DNA from: Streptomyces sp. sk2.1
Lineage (GTDB): Bacteria; Actinomycetota; Actinomycetes; Streptomycetales; Streptomycetaceae
Assembly (NCBI RefSeq): GCF_008120935.1
Contig: NZ_RDBO01000037.1
Location: 3,553-55,229 of the forward strand
Reading direction: 5' to 3'
Length of the DNA stretch: 51,677 nucleotides
Made by a program: the position numbers and the translations under genes. How positions within the stretch are numbered: position 1 is the stretch's first letter; the number at the start of each line of letters is the position of its first letter. This document shows positions 7,981-15,796 of this stretch, piece after piece. The notes beneath the pieces were generated by a model. That model was not told the origin of the DNA. It searched no databases and worked only from the letters and a program-made list of their open reading frames with translations.

Positions 7981-8355
7981 ATGCACGTGGTCAGCGAGAG
8001 CGACCGGCGGACGACCAGGACTCCGGCCGGCTCCATGTTCGGCCTGGCCGCCCCCAGCCAGGGCAGTACCGAGGTCAGCACCTGGCGGGTGGAGCTCGGC
8101 GCGGACTCCGCCACGCCGGTGCACGTCATCGACCGGGAACAGGTGTGGATGCCCCTGTCGGGCGAGTTCGAGATCGAGGCGGAGGGCGGGACCGGGTGCG
8201 CCGGGGCCGGTCAGGCCGTCATCGTGCCCGCCGGCGCGATACGGCGACTGAGGGCCGCGGGCGGCCCTGCGGTGGCCCTGGTCGCCATGGCCGTGGGCGG
8301 CAAGGCGATGCTGCCGGGCGGGGAGGACAAGATCCCGCTCCCGTGGGCCGAGTGA
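7981..8355 (+). CDS. Cupin-domain protein
   Basis: 124-aa single-domain cupin. The beta-barrel is marked by TPVHVIDREQVWMPLSGEFEI (residues ~41-61, with His and Glu in positions used for metal binding) and by the second motif around AVIVPAGAIRRL. A strong AGGAGG ribosome-binding site (7968-7973) sits 7 nt before the ATG. It is the probable target of the divergent MarR regulator. Proteins of this size act as sensors, small dioxygenases or isomerases; nothing here picks one. Its 3' end is overlapped on the opposite strand by the C-terminal extension of the nitroreductase gene. Confidence 0.8.
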   Translation: MHVVSESDRRTTRTPAGSMFGLAAPSQGSTEVSTWRVELGADSATPVHVIDREQVWMPLSGEFEIEAEGGTGCAGAGQAVIVPAGAIRRLRAAGGPAVALVAMAVGGKAMLPGGEDKIPLPWAE

Positions 8356-9221
8356 GTTCTTCCCTCTTCCCTCCCATGTGAACGGCCCGGCCGGCCGACG
8401 GTACCCGCGGACATGGCGGGATCGGCATCGCGAGCCGCTGAACGCGCGGCTCGCAGGTCCGGGAATCCGGGCGGGTCAACCTCGGGAAGTGGATCGGTGG
8501 CGGAGCGGGAAGGGCGGCGATCCCGCCCCGCCACCGAACCGGCGGCGGGAACACCCCGACCGCCGACGAAAGTGACCGTTTCGGCGAGTGGGGCCCGGTC
8601 GATGAGGTCGCGACACGCGTCCGGGGCCTCGAACCCGATGGACACGCCGCAGAACAGGATCAGTCCCGGCAGGGGCGACACGGCCTCCGCGACGGTCCGG
8701 CAGTACACCGACCACGCCATCTGGGGGCAGGTGTGCAGCCCCTCGGCCCGCAGCAGCAGCATGACGGTCTGCAGGTACATGCCGAGGTCGGCCCATTGGG
8801 CCGGTCCCATGTCGCGGTCGATATAGCAGAACAGGGCCGCGGGTGCACCGAAGCAGTCCCAGTTCGCGGCAACGGCCGCCTCGCGCGATCGCCGGTCCTC
8901 GTGTGGGATTCCGAGCGCGGCGTAGCGTTGCTCCGCGGCGGCGGATCGGCGGTCCCGGTACGGGGACTTCAGGTCGGGCGGGTACATCTGGTACTCCCGC
9001 GCGTCCCCGGGGTCGCCTGCGGTCACTCGCTCGGCGGTGCGTTTCTTCAGCTCCGCCAGTGGTGCGTCGGTCAGCACGTAGACGTGCCAGGGCTGGAGGT
9101 TCGCCCCGGACGGCGATCGGGCTGCGGCGGACAACACACGTTCCAGCGTTTCCCTGGAAATCGGCTCCCCGCTGAACCGGCGCACCGCCCGTCGGCTCGC
9201 AACCGCTTCGTAGACGTCCAA
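8211..9221 (-). CDS. Nitroreductase-family protein with long C-terminal extension
   Basis: 336 aa from a TTG start preceded by GGGGAG. Residues 1-~225 form an FMN-dependent nitroreductase domain: SRRAVRRFSGEP near the N-terminus, the NLQPWHVYV segment, and GMYLQTVMLLLRAEGLHTCP near the C-terminal third. A paralogue at 33837-34502 is closely similar block by block and stops right after TETVSFIGA. Here the equivalent AETVTFVGG has no stop and the frame runs on for about 110 residues of arginine/proline-rich sequence, antisense to the cupin 3' end. The extension has no recognisable domain and is probably read-through after a frameshift or lost stop. The reaction (nitro, quinone or enone reduction) cannot be specified. 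Confidence 0.75.
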   Translation of the reverse strand: MDVYEAVASRRAVRRFSGEPISRETLERVLSAAARSPSGANLQPWHVYVLTDAPLAELKKRTAERVTAGDPGDAREYQMYPPDLKSPYRDRRSAAAEQRYAALGIPHEDRRSREAAVAANWDCFGAPAALFCYIDRDMGPAQWADLGMYLQTVMLLLRAEGLHTCPQMAWSVYCRTVAEAVSPLPGLILFCGVSIGFEAPDACRDLIDRAPLAETVTFVGGRGVPAAGSVAGRDRRPSRSATDPLPEVDPPGFPDLRAARSAARDADPAMSAGTVGRPGRSHGREEGRTHSAHGSGILSSPPGSIALPPTAMATRATAGPPAALSRRIAPAGTMTA

Positions 9222-9308
9222 GACGAACTCCCCGCATGTCGACTCCGGCCCCGTCGGTCACCTGATGTCGGGACCCTCCATGGTGATGACGGCCGGCGAC
9301 GGGGAGAG

Positions 9309-9600
9309 GTGACCGACGAGCGCGCACGACGGCCTCGCAGAGGGCTTCGAGACGCACCGCAGCCGACTGCGCGCGGTCGCCCAGCGCATGCTCGGCTCCT
9401 GCGGCGAGGCGGAGGACGCGGTCCAGGATGCCTGGCTGCGACTGGCCCGGACCGAAGCCGACACCGTGCACAACCTGGGTGGCCGGCTCACGACCACGGT
9501 CTCCCGCATCTGCCTGGGCGTGCTGCGGGCCCGCACGTCGCGGAGAGAGGACCTGACGGGCCACCCGATGCCCGATGAGGGCCTGGACCCCGCTGCCGGT
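9309..9600 (+). pseudogene. Truncated, frameshifted ECF sigma factor fragment
   Basis: The frame starting at 9313 encodes LAEGFETHRSRLRAVAQRML then EAEDAVQDAWLRLAR and NLGGRLTTTVSRICLGVLRAR, the sigma region 2 of SigJ-like ECF factors. The likely GTG start (9309, VTDE...) is in another frame, so a frameshift near 9322-9330 is implied. After about 9596 the homology ends and the sequence becomes the antisense of a DUF4097 gene fragment; region 4 is missing. It cannot make a functional sigma factor. Confidence 0.7.
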
Positions 9601-9772
9601 GGGCGCCCTCGAAGGCGATGTCCCCGAGCCGGCCGACGGCCCGGCCCTTGGAGGCGTTCACGGGCCGCACCTCGACCGCGGCATCGGTCCGGTCCCCGGC
9701 GATCACCTGGATGCGCCCCGCGGGAACGTCCAGGACGACGGAGACCGGGGCGGTGATGTCGAACGTCTGCAT
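9600..9772 (-). pseudogene. 5' fragment of a DUF4097-family (beta-strand repeat) gene
   Basis: ATG 9772 with an AGGAG ribosome-binding site opens MQTFDITAPVSVVLDVPAGR, then VIAGDRTDAAVEVRPVNASK. This is the usual N-terminus of the DUF4097 proteins found in actinomycetes next to GbsR/MarR-type regulators. Homology fades within about 60 codons and the remaining beta-repeat domain is missing. The frame stays open to 9488 only as antisense of the sigma fragment. It is divergent from the intact regulator at 9997, which supports the identification. Confidence 0.6.
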
Positions 9773-9787
9773 GCTGCTCTCCTGCAC

Positions 9788-9996
9788 TCACTCGATGTTT
9801 CCGATACAAGAAAAGCTATGTTGCGTTCATGAATTAGGAAACAAATCCGTTGCGGATGATCTGAATCAATGCAGCTAGCAGCGATTAAATCGTTGCAAAA
9901 GAACTGAAGGCAATGCAATTTCAATTCAGTTTTCGTTGCAATGAATTGAGTGTGAACGCTATGCTGACGGCCTCGGAGAACATGAAGGAGGCCGTG
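9788..9996. promoter_or_regulatory. AT-rich divergent promoter region of the GbsR/MarR-type regulator
   Basis: This is unusually AT-rich for the window. TTGCAA (9936-9941) and TATGCT (9960-9965), 18 bp apart, form a candidate rightward promoter. Dyads include CGATTaAATCG (9882-9892) and CAATTC-N15-GAATTG (9922-9948), possible operators. AAGGAGG (9985-9991) is the ribosome-binding site that sets the start at 9997. Confidence 0.55.
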
Positions 9997-10770
9997 ATGC
10001 CGGGAGGCAGGCTCACCCAGCAGGACCGTCAGCAGATCGCACTGGGGCTGGCCGACAGCCTCTCCTACGCGGAGATCGCCAGAAACCTCGGCCGCCCGAC
10101 CTCGACGGTCACGCGTGAAGTGATGCGCAACGGCGGCCCCACCGGATACCGCGCGGATCTGGCCCACCGCGCCACGGAACGGCGTGCCCACCGGCGCAGG
10201 CCGGCCCCGTCCCGGGAGCCGGAGTCGGCCCCCCAGCCGCACGGGCGGGACGCCGAAGCCGTCCGTGAGTACGAGGAGCTGTTCACCACCACCATGATGG
10301 AATCGGGCCTGCCCAAGATGATGTCGCGGGTGATGGTCTGCCTGCTCACCAGCGACTCCGGCAGCATGACGGCGTCCGAGCTCGCCCGACGCCTCCAGGT
10401 CAGCCCGGCGACCGTCTCCAAGTCGATCGCCTTCCTGGAGAGCCAGGTTCTCGTCCGCAGGGAGCGCGACGAGCGCCGCCGCGAGCGCTACATCGTCGAT
10501 GAGGACCTCTGGTACCGGACGGTGATAGCCAGTGCCCGGTCCCTCGCCCAGCAGGTCGAGGTCGCGCGGCGGGGAGCCGGTGTCCTGGGCCCCGGCACCC
10601 CGGCCGCCGTCCGCCTGGAGAACGTCGCCCGCTTCCTCGACTTCGTCGGCGAGAGCCTCGCCCGTGCCGCGGAACAGGCCCGCGAGGTCCTCGGCACGAA
10701 AGCCGAGACCACCCCGGCCGACCTCGCCGGGCCGGACCCGGACCCCGCCGGGCCGGACTCGGAACGCTGA
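9997..10770 (+). CDS. GbsR/MarR-like regulator with N-terminal IS30-type helix-turn-helix
   Basis: 257 aa. Residues ~5-45 (LTQQDRQQIALGLADSLSYA, then EIARNLGRPTSTVTREV) form an IS30-transposase-like helix-turn-helix. After a basic, proline-rich linker, residues ~95-190 form a GbsR/MarR-like winged helix (MTASELARRLQVSPATVSKS, IAFLESQVLVRRERDERRRE). The C-terminus is helical with an acidic Pro/Asp tail. The AAGGAGG site 5 nt before ATG 9997 decides the start. Such two-headed regulators commonly sit divergent to a DUF4097 gene; here that gene is truncated, so the native target is lost and the regulator may be orphaned. Confidence 0.8.
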   Translation: MPGGRLTQQDRQQIALGLADSLSYAEIARNLGRPTSTVTREVMRNGGPTGYRADLAHRATERRAHRRRPAPSREPESAPQPHGRDAEAVREYEELFTTTMMESGLPKMMSRVMVCLLTSDSGSMTASELARRLQVSPATVSKSIAFLESQVLVRRERDERRRERYIVDEDLWYRTVIASARSLAQQVEVARRGAGVLGPGTPAAVRLENVARFLDFVGESLARAAEQAREVLGTKAETTPADLAGPDPDPAGPDSER

Positions 10771-10939
10771 GCCCGAACAGCCGGGCCCGGACAGCCGGTT
10801 GTGAGTGCCGAATGGGACCACGCCGTGGGGTTCGGGTGATATCCGCAGGCCGCGGCGCAGCCCCTGCCCGTGGCGCGCAGGCGGAGACGGAGCGGACCGG
10901 GGCAGGAGCCCTCGCGGCCGCCTCCGTCGAAAGCGGTCG

Positions 10940-10982
10940 GACGCGGCGCCTCCCCGCAGCCGGTCGGGGGAGGCGCCGCGTC
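10940..10982. terminator. Bidirectional terminator hairpin
   Basis: A perfect 16-bp stem (10940-10955 paired with 10967-10982; core GGCGCCTCCCC) has an 11-nt loop. It lies between the convergent ends of the GbsR-type regulator and the mannanase, 14 bp from the mannanase stop. There is no U-tract, as is usual in actinomycetes. Confidence 0.8.
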
Positions 10983-10996
10983 GGGAGCACGAGTGA

Positions 10997-12139
10997 TCAG
11001 CTGTCCGCCGAGCTGCCGCGGACCATGCAGGAGTGGTTGTTCTCCCAGCCCCAGCCGTCGCCATCGGGGTCCGATGAGCCGGAGGCGCAGTAGGGGTAAC
11101 CGTTCGGGGCCGTGTCACCGCCCTCCCCGCCTCCGTACACCGTCGCGGGCTCGGACGTGGTCGAGATGCCGTTGGCCCCGGTGAGGAATCGGCTGCCCCA
11201 ACTGGTGGGCGCGTCCGGGTCGAAACCGTCGACCATGTCGAGGTATTCGACCCCGCTGCCGTTCCCGCTCCAGGACCAGCCGATGTATCCCACCTTCAGG
11301 GACTGGGCGGTCGCCATGATGGCGTCCTCGTCCGGGTCGCCATCGCTGTGCGCGTTGCCGAACTCGCCCACGACGATGGGCAGTCGGTTGTCGACGAAAT
11401 AGTTGAGGTAGTCCTGCACCTCGGCTGCGGTGTCGTACACGCCGTACATGTGGATCGAGAAGATCGTGTTGCGGTCGGGGTCGGAGCCGAAGCCGGAGGC
11501 GGCGTTGGCCCTCATGGTGTTGGACCAGTCCTGGCCCCAGTTGGGCGCGTCGACCATCAGCGCGTGGTGGAGGCCGGCGCCGCGGAGTTTGGCGATCGCG
11601 TTCTTGGTGGCATCGGTCCAGGCGCTGTAACCCGTGTTGCCGAAGGGCTCGTTGCCGATGTTGACGACGACGTAGTTCTCCTGTCCTTCGAGGGCGCTCT
11701 TGACGGCAATCCAGTAGTCGGCGGCGCGGTCCAGGGACGTGGCGGCGCCGTCCTCGCCGTAGCCTGTGGTGTCGTGCACTTCCAGGACGCAGATCAGCTT
11801 GTTCGCCTTGCACTGGTCGATCAGTGAGGAGACTTCGGAGGCGCTGGTCCTGGTCCAGCGGTCACCACTGCCGAGGACGATGCGGACCGTGTTGGCTCCG
11901 GTGGCCGCGATGTCGGCGAGCGAATCGGTCTCACCCGGGTACCAGACGTGAGCGTGGTTGACGCCCCGCATCACGAACTCGTTCCCGTTGGCCTCGTACA
12001 AGCGACCGTCGGTGACCCGCAGGCCGGTCGCGGCTTCCGCGTCGGCAGCCGTTCCGAAGACGGCCAGCACGGCGCCGATCAGGCCGGCCATCGCCATGAC
12101 GACGACCGTGTGCAGAGTGTTGCTCGGCGGCGGTTTCAT
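10997..12139 (-). CDS. Secreted endo-beta-1,4-mannanase, GH5 with C-terminal CBM10-like module
   Basis: 380 aa. It hydrolyses internal beta-1,4-mannosidic bonds outside the cell. An N-terminal signal peptide (basic start, hydrophobic core VVVMAMAGLIGAVLAVFG, cleavage after about AEA) is followed by a GH5 barrel. The acid/base is Glu164 in NIGNEPFGN and the nucleophile is Glu259 in VVGEFGN. The last ~35 residues (YPYCASGSS...GDGWGWENNHSCMV) match the short CBM10-type carbohydrate-binding module with its paired cysteines and tryptophans. ATG 12139 is preceded by GAGGAG; a TTG at 12151 is less likely. The gene faces the ROK/manA pair across an intergenic region carrying two identical palindromes, suggesting induction by manno-oligosaccharides through a LacI regulator. 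Confidence 0.9.
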   Translation of the reverse strand: MKPPPSNTLHTVVVMAMAGLIGAVLAVFGTAADAEAATGLRVTDGRLYEANGNEFVMRGVNHAHVWYPGETDSLADIAATGANTVRIVLGSGDRWTRTSASEVSSLIDQCKANKLICVLEVHDTTGYGEDGAATSLDRAADYWIAVKSALEGQENYVVVNIGNEPFGNTGYSAWTDATKNAIAKLRGAGLHHALMVDAPNWGQDWSNTMRANAASGFGSDPDRNTIFSIHMYGVYDTAAEVQDYLNYFVDNRLPIVVGEFGNAHSDGDPDEDAIMATAQSLKVGYIGWSWSGNGSGVEYLDMVDGFDPDAPTSWGSRFLTGANGISTTSEPATVYGGGEGGDTAPNGYPYCASGSSDPDGDGWGWENNHSCMVRGSSADS

Positions 12140-12290
12140 GTCTCTCCTCAAAGTGGGGGCTGCGGAAGTCCTGGCGGGGCCGGGAAGGCCGGCTGCATCC
12201 CGGGTACGGCTTCATGAGCGGCTCGGCCGACGGCTGTGCACGCCGTACGGCTCGGGGGTACCGACGGTCGATCGGTGCGCCGACCACGTA

Positions 12291-12302
12291 GACAACGTTG
12301 TC
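12291..12302. promoter_or_regulatory. Palindrome GACAACGTTGTC, mannanase-side LacI-type operator candidate
   Basis: A perfect 12-bp palindrome with the central CG typical of LacI-family operators. It lies about 150 bp upstream of the mannanase start and is identical to the site near the ROK kinase. Confidence 0.65.
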
Positions 12303-12741
12303 GTCGACCTGGACGAAGGGCGGGACTCGGATCGTGCGAGGGGCATTCGTCCAGGAGTGACGCACCGGGACCTGTTTGCGCCTGCGGACGGAAGATCCCC
12401 CGGGCACGCCGAGTTGCGGCGAGCCCCGGGCACCGGCAGCAGGTCGGATGTCGCACCCATATGAGGCATCCAATGTTCCCGCCATGTCAATAGACGTGTC
12501 ATGGATGTTTCGTCCCCCGTTCCGCGTGGGGTTCCGTCGCTGCGGGCCGACTTCCCGGCGGCCGTACCGGAATTCGCCCGGCACCTCCTGGTGCAATCGG
12601 AGATACCGCGAGGTCTTCGGTGGTGAGGGGCGCCTCGATCCAGCGGATTCCTGTCCGAATGCCGGAGGGGTCGATCGCATTCCCTTGATATGCGTCAAGT
12701 GGGATTTTGCTAAACTTTTACTTTACTGAACCAGTTCACTA

Positions 12742-12753
12742 GACAACGTTGTC
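12742..12753. promoter_or_regulatory. Palindrome GACAACGTTGTC, ROK-side LacI-type operator candidate
   Basis: The second exact copy lies 60 bp before the GTG of the ROK kinase, just downstream of an AT-rich promoter-like patch, a position suited to repression. Confidence 0.7.
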
Positions 12754-12813
12754 AAAGCGAGGCACAGTATCGATTCCGAGCGATCGGGCATTCCGGCCAG
12801 GAAAGGGAAGAAC

Positions 12814-13773
12814 GTGACGGTGTACGGAGCACTCGACATCGGCGGTACCAAGATCGCAGGGGCGCTCCTCGACGGAGAGGGCCGTCTCCTCGCGCGGGCG
12901 CAGCGCGCGACACCGGCCACGGGACCTGCTGTCGACCTGGCCGCGGTCGTGATGGGGGTGCTGGACGAACTGGCGACACACCCGGCCTGGGACGAGCTGT
13001 CCTGCATGGGCATCGCCAGTGCGGGACCGGTCGATACCGTCGTGGGCACGGTCAGTCCCGTCAACATTCCCGGCTGGCGCGGGTTTCCGCTCGTCGATCT
13101 CGTGCGCACGCACTCCCGGCTGTCCCCGGGGATCCTCCCGGTTCTGGTCGGGGACGCCGTCGCCATGACGGCGGCCGAACACTGGCTCGGTGCCGCACGC
13201 GGGTGCGGGAACGCCCTCTGCATGGTGGTGTCGACCGGTGTCGGGGGCGGACTGATCCTCGACGGGAGAGTGCACGCGGGGCGCACGGGCAACGCCGGGC
13301 ACATCGGCCACATCACCGTCGACCACGAGGGTCCGCGCTGCGTCTGCGGTGCGCCGGGATGCGTCGAGAGCCTGGCGAGCGGAACGGCGATCGCCGCCCA
13401 CGCCCGTGCTCTCGGATGGACGGCCGGGCCCGGCGTGCCGCCGAACGCCGCCGCGGTCGCCGCCGCGGCCCGTGCGGGGGACGAGCGGGCCCTTGCCGCC
13501 TACCGGAGAGCGGCGCGGGCCCTGGCCGCGGCGACGGCGGCCACGGCAGCCCTCGTCGAGCTGGAGCGGGTGGTCATCGGGGGCGGCGTCGCCCAGGCCG
13601 GGGACATCCTGTTCTCCCCGTTGCGGCAGTACGTGAACGACTACGCCGTACTCGACTTCACCCGTGGCATCCCCATCGTCCCCGCCGGTCTCGCACTGGA
13701 CGCCGGACTCGTCGGAGCGGCCGCCACGGCATCCGCCCGAGCCGCGTCCCCGGCGGGGATCCCGCATTTCTGA
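12814..13773 (+). CDS. ROK-family sugar kinase
   Basis: 319 aa. It probably phosphorylates mannose or another hexose with ATP. The N-terminal phosphate-binding motif is ALDIGGTKIAGALLD (residues 5-19). The catalytic Asp is in VGDAVAM (here GD instead of the common ND). The ROK zinc motif CVCGAPGCVE follows GHIGHITVD. GTG 12814 has a GGAAAGGGAAG ribosome-binding stretch. The next gene is mannose-6-phosphate isomerase, so a mannokinase role is the best inference: mannose from beta-mannosidase becomes mannose-6-phosphate. A glucokinase or a regulator (ROK proteins with an N-terminal HTH) is less likely because there is no HTH. Confidence 0.85.
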   Translation: MTVYGALDIGGTKIAGALLDGEGRLLARAQRATPATGPAVDLAAVVMGVLDELATHPAWDELSCMGIASAGPVDTVVGTVSPVNIPGWRGFPLVDLVRTHSRLSPGILPVLVGDAVAMTAAEHWLGAARGCGNALCMVVSTGVGGGLILDGRVHAGRTGNAGHIGHITVDHEGPRCVCGAPGCVESLASGTAIAAHARALGWTAGPGVPPNAAAVAAAARAGDERALAAYRRAARALAAATAATAALVELERVVIGGGVAQAGDILFSPLRQYVNDYAVLDFTRGIPIVPAGLALDAGLVGAAATASARAASPAGIPHF

Positions 13774-13818
13774 CACCGTCGTGTGCCGCCTTCGTCGGCA
13801 GCCCGGAAGGAAACACCT

Positions 13819-15051
13819 GTGGATCGGCTCCTGAACACCATCCGGCCCTACGACTGGGGCTCCACCACCGCGCTGCCCGAACTGATGGGCACCGCCCCCG
13901 ACGGCACGCCACAGGCCGAGCTGTGGATGGGGGCCCACCCGGCGGCACCCTCGCGACTCCTCCGCGCCTCCGGTCCCGAGCCGCTCGACGCACTCATCCG
14001 CGCACGGCCGGCCGCCGAGCTCGGAGCGGCGACGCTCCGCAGGTTCGGGCCCCGACTGCCCTTTCTCCTCAAGCTGTTGGCCGTCGAGTCACCGCTCTCC
14101 CTCCAGGTGCACCCGGATCTGGCCCAGGCCGCCGTCGGACACCGGATCGAGAACTCGCAGGGTGTCCCTCCTGACGCCCCTCACCGCAATTACCGGGACG
14201 ACAACCACAAACCGGAAATGATCGTGGCGCTCGGCAGCTTCGAGGGCCTCTGCGGCTTCAGGCCGCCCGCACACTGCGCCGACCTGCTCGAAGCTCTTCG
14301 TCTTCCCGAACTCGCCCCCCATGTCGGGGCTCTGCGGAAGGAGCCCGAGGAGCCCGCCCTGCGCGCCGTGTTCTCCGCCTTCCTCGCTGCCCCCGGGGCC
14401 CTGGTCGACGCGGTGGCCGCGTCGGTGGCCCGCGAGGCGGAGGGCGCGGGGCGCCACCGGTCCGTGTGGGAGGCGTATGACGGGATCGCCCGGGCCCGTC
14501 CGGGCGATCCGGGGCTGCTCGCCGCGTTGATGCTGCAGCACGTGCGACTGGCCCCGGGGGAAGGGATCTTCCTGGGAGCCGGGGTCCCGCACGCCTATCT
14601 GAGCGGGCTCGGCGTCGAGATCATGGCCGCGTCGGACAACGTCCTCCGATGCGGCCTCACCTCCAAGCACGTGGACGCGGAGGAGCTGCTGCGCGTGGTG
14701 AGGTTCACCGCCTCGCCCGTACGGGTCCTGCGGCCCGCCGCACGCGGAACGGAAGCCGAAGCGGTCTATCCGGCCCCGGTCGACGACTTCCGGCTCTCCC
14801 GCGTCCGCCCCTCCGGTGGATCGTGCGTCGTCCTGGACGCGACAGCACCCCAGATCCTCGTCTGCACGCGCGGGCGGATCGGGCTGAACGGCCCACACGG
14901 TTCGTTGGCCCTGGAGCCGGGGGACTCCGCCTACGCGCCGGCAGGCGAGCAGATCACCCTCCGGGGCGAGGGCGAGGTCTTCCGGGCGACTGTCGACGCG
15001 GGGTATGCGCACGGGGAGGGGCGTGCGACCGGTGCCGGTATGAAGCCCTGA
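13819..15051 (+). CDS. manA: Mannose-6-phosphate isomerase, class I
   Basis: 410 aa zinc enzyme converting mannose-6-phosphate to fructose-6-phosphate. The N-terminus IRPYDWGS and the zinc-ligand block LQVHPDLAQA (Gln-x-His) are characteristic. The NHKPEMIVALGSFEGLCGF segment supplies the glutamate, and GVPHAYLSG supplies the downstream histidine. The C-terminal third is the small cupin-like domain. GTG 13819 is preceded by GGAAGGA; an in-frame GTG at 13783 lies too close to the ROK stop and lacks such a site. It follows the ROK kinase by about 45 bp, one operon. Streptomycetes usually also have a housekeeping copy for GDP-mannose supply, so this one is likely catabolic. Confidence 0.93.
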   Translation: MDRLLNTIRPYDWGSTTALPELMGTAPDGTPQAELWMGAHPAAPSRLLRASGPEPLDALIRARPAAELGAATLRRFGPRLPFLLKLLAVESPLSLQVHPDLAQAAVGHRIENSQGVPPDAPHRNYRDDNHKPEMIVALGSFEGLCGFRPPAHCADLLEALRLPELAPHVGALRKEPEEPALRAVFSAFLAAPGALVDAVAASVAREAEGAGRHRSVWEAYDGIARARPGDPGLLAALMLQHVRLAPGEGIFLGAGVPHAYLSGLGVEIMAASDNVLRCGLTSKHVDAEELLRVVRFTASPVRVLRPAARGTEAEAVYPAPVDDFRLSRVRPSGGSCVVLDATAPQILVCTRGRIGLNGPHGSLALEPGDSAYAPAGEQITLRGEGEVFRATVDAGYAHGEGRATGAGMKP

Positions 15052-15796
15052 CACTAAACCGGTTTGGTTTCCGGTCCGTCTCGAATGAACACCTTCTGGA
15101 GACCGCTGCCCCGGGCTTCACCTCACCCGGCGGGCAGGTGTCCGTATGAGGATTTCTTCACGGCCTCCCTGCGAACCGTCGGCTCTTCCGCTGATCGCTG
15201 TTCTTTTCCGGCCCAGGTGATTCGAAAGTCATGGCAGCAGCTATTCGAACTTCCTGCGCGCGTGATTGCGGCCACCACTTGTTTCGAGGGGCCGGTGCGG
15301 GGCGGAAGTTCCGTACGGCCTGCTGTGAATGTTCGGCCGCGAAGGGCGTCCCACCCCGCCGGGCACCGCGTTCGCCAGGGCCCTTCACCTGCTGAGTGTG
15401 GCCGACCTGGCCGACGACACCTGTCGCCGCCGGACGAACCGGCAACTCACCGTGCAGGAGCCCTGCCACAAGTCGGCCCGGGCATCTGCCACGGCAGGCG
15501 CGGGCAGATCATGCGGGCATTCGGGACCGGGCGGGAGGCCCGGCTCGGTGCGTTGGGCCGCTCCATGGCTTCCGCGCCTCTCCATTCCGGCCGGCGGCTT
15601 GTGGCCGCTGCGCGGCCCGGCCACCGCCGATACCAAGGAGGAAGAGGAGGGATGAGCCGGGGCGGGGCCAGTCGGTGGACGCCGACGCGGTGTTCGGAGT
15701 GCTTGACGGCCCAGGTCGGGACCGTGCGACACCAGTGGTCGAATATTGCGCGCCCCGCATATTTGCGTGCCGCGCAATTTTTGTTACCGTCCTTCC
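15052..15796. other. Intergenic region with AAACCGGTTT palindrome, no gene called
   Basis: 745 bases between manA and the TetR gene. A perfect AAACCGGTTT palindrome (15056-15065) sits 4 bp after the manA stop. A long dyad, ATTGCGCG (15745-15752) with CGCGCAAT (15771-15778), lies just before the TetR start. Open frames between are arginine/proline-rich without domain features. A lost gene is possible but not supported. Confidence 0.5.
15745..15778. promoter_or_regulatory. Inverted repeat upstream of TetR gene, probable operator
   Basis: 8-bp perfect arms ATTGCGCG/CGCGCAAT are separated by 18 bp containing an AT-rich core (GCATATTTGC). The dyad ends 18 bp before ATG 15797. The length and position fit autoregulation by a TetR dimer. 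Confidence 0.6.

Larger units (their letters stand above)
12140..12813. other. Intergenic regulatory region between mannanase and ROK kinase
   Basis: 674 bases between divergent genes. Two exact GACAACGTTGTC palindromes lie at 12291-12302 and 12742-12753. An AT-rich patch (12701-12727) immediately before the second suggests the ROK promoter. Open frames across this stretch have no protein-like features and were not called. The rest holds nothing recognised. Confidence 0.6.

Noticed and set aside
12148..12698. Open frames in the mannanase/ROK intergenic region
   Set aside because: They have no domain-like sequence, and the same bases hold operator palindromes and promoter-like AT-rich DNA.
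15064..15796. Long forward frame upstream of the TetR gene
   Set aside because: Arg/Pro/Ser-rich, no recognisable motif, and its reading continues out of frame through TetR; treated as noncoding.
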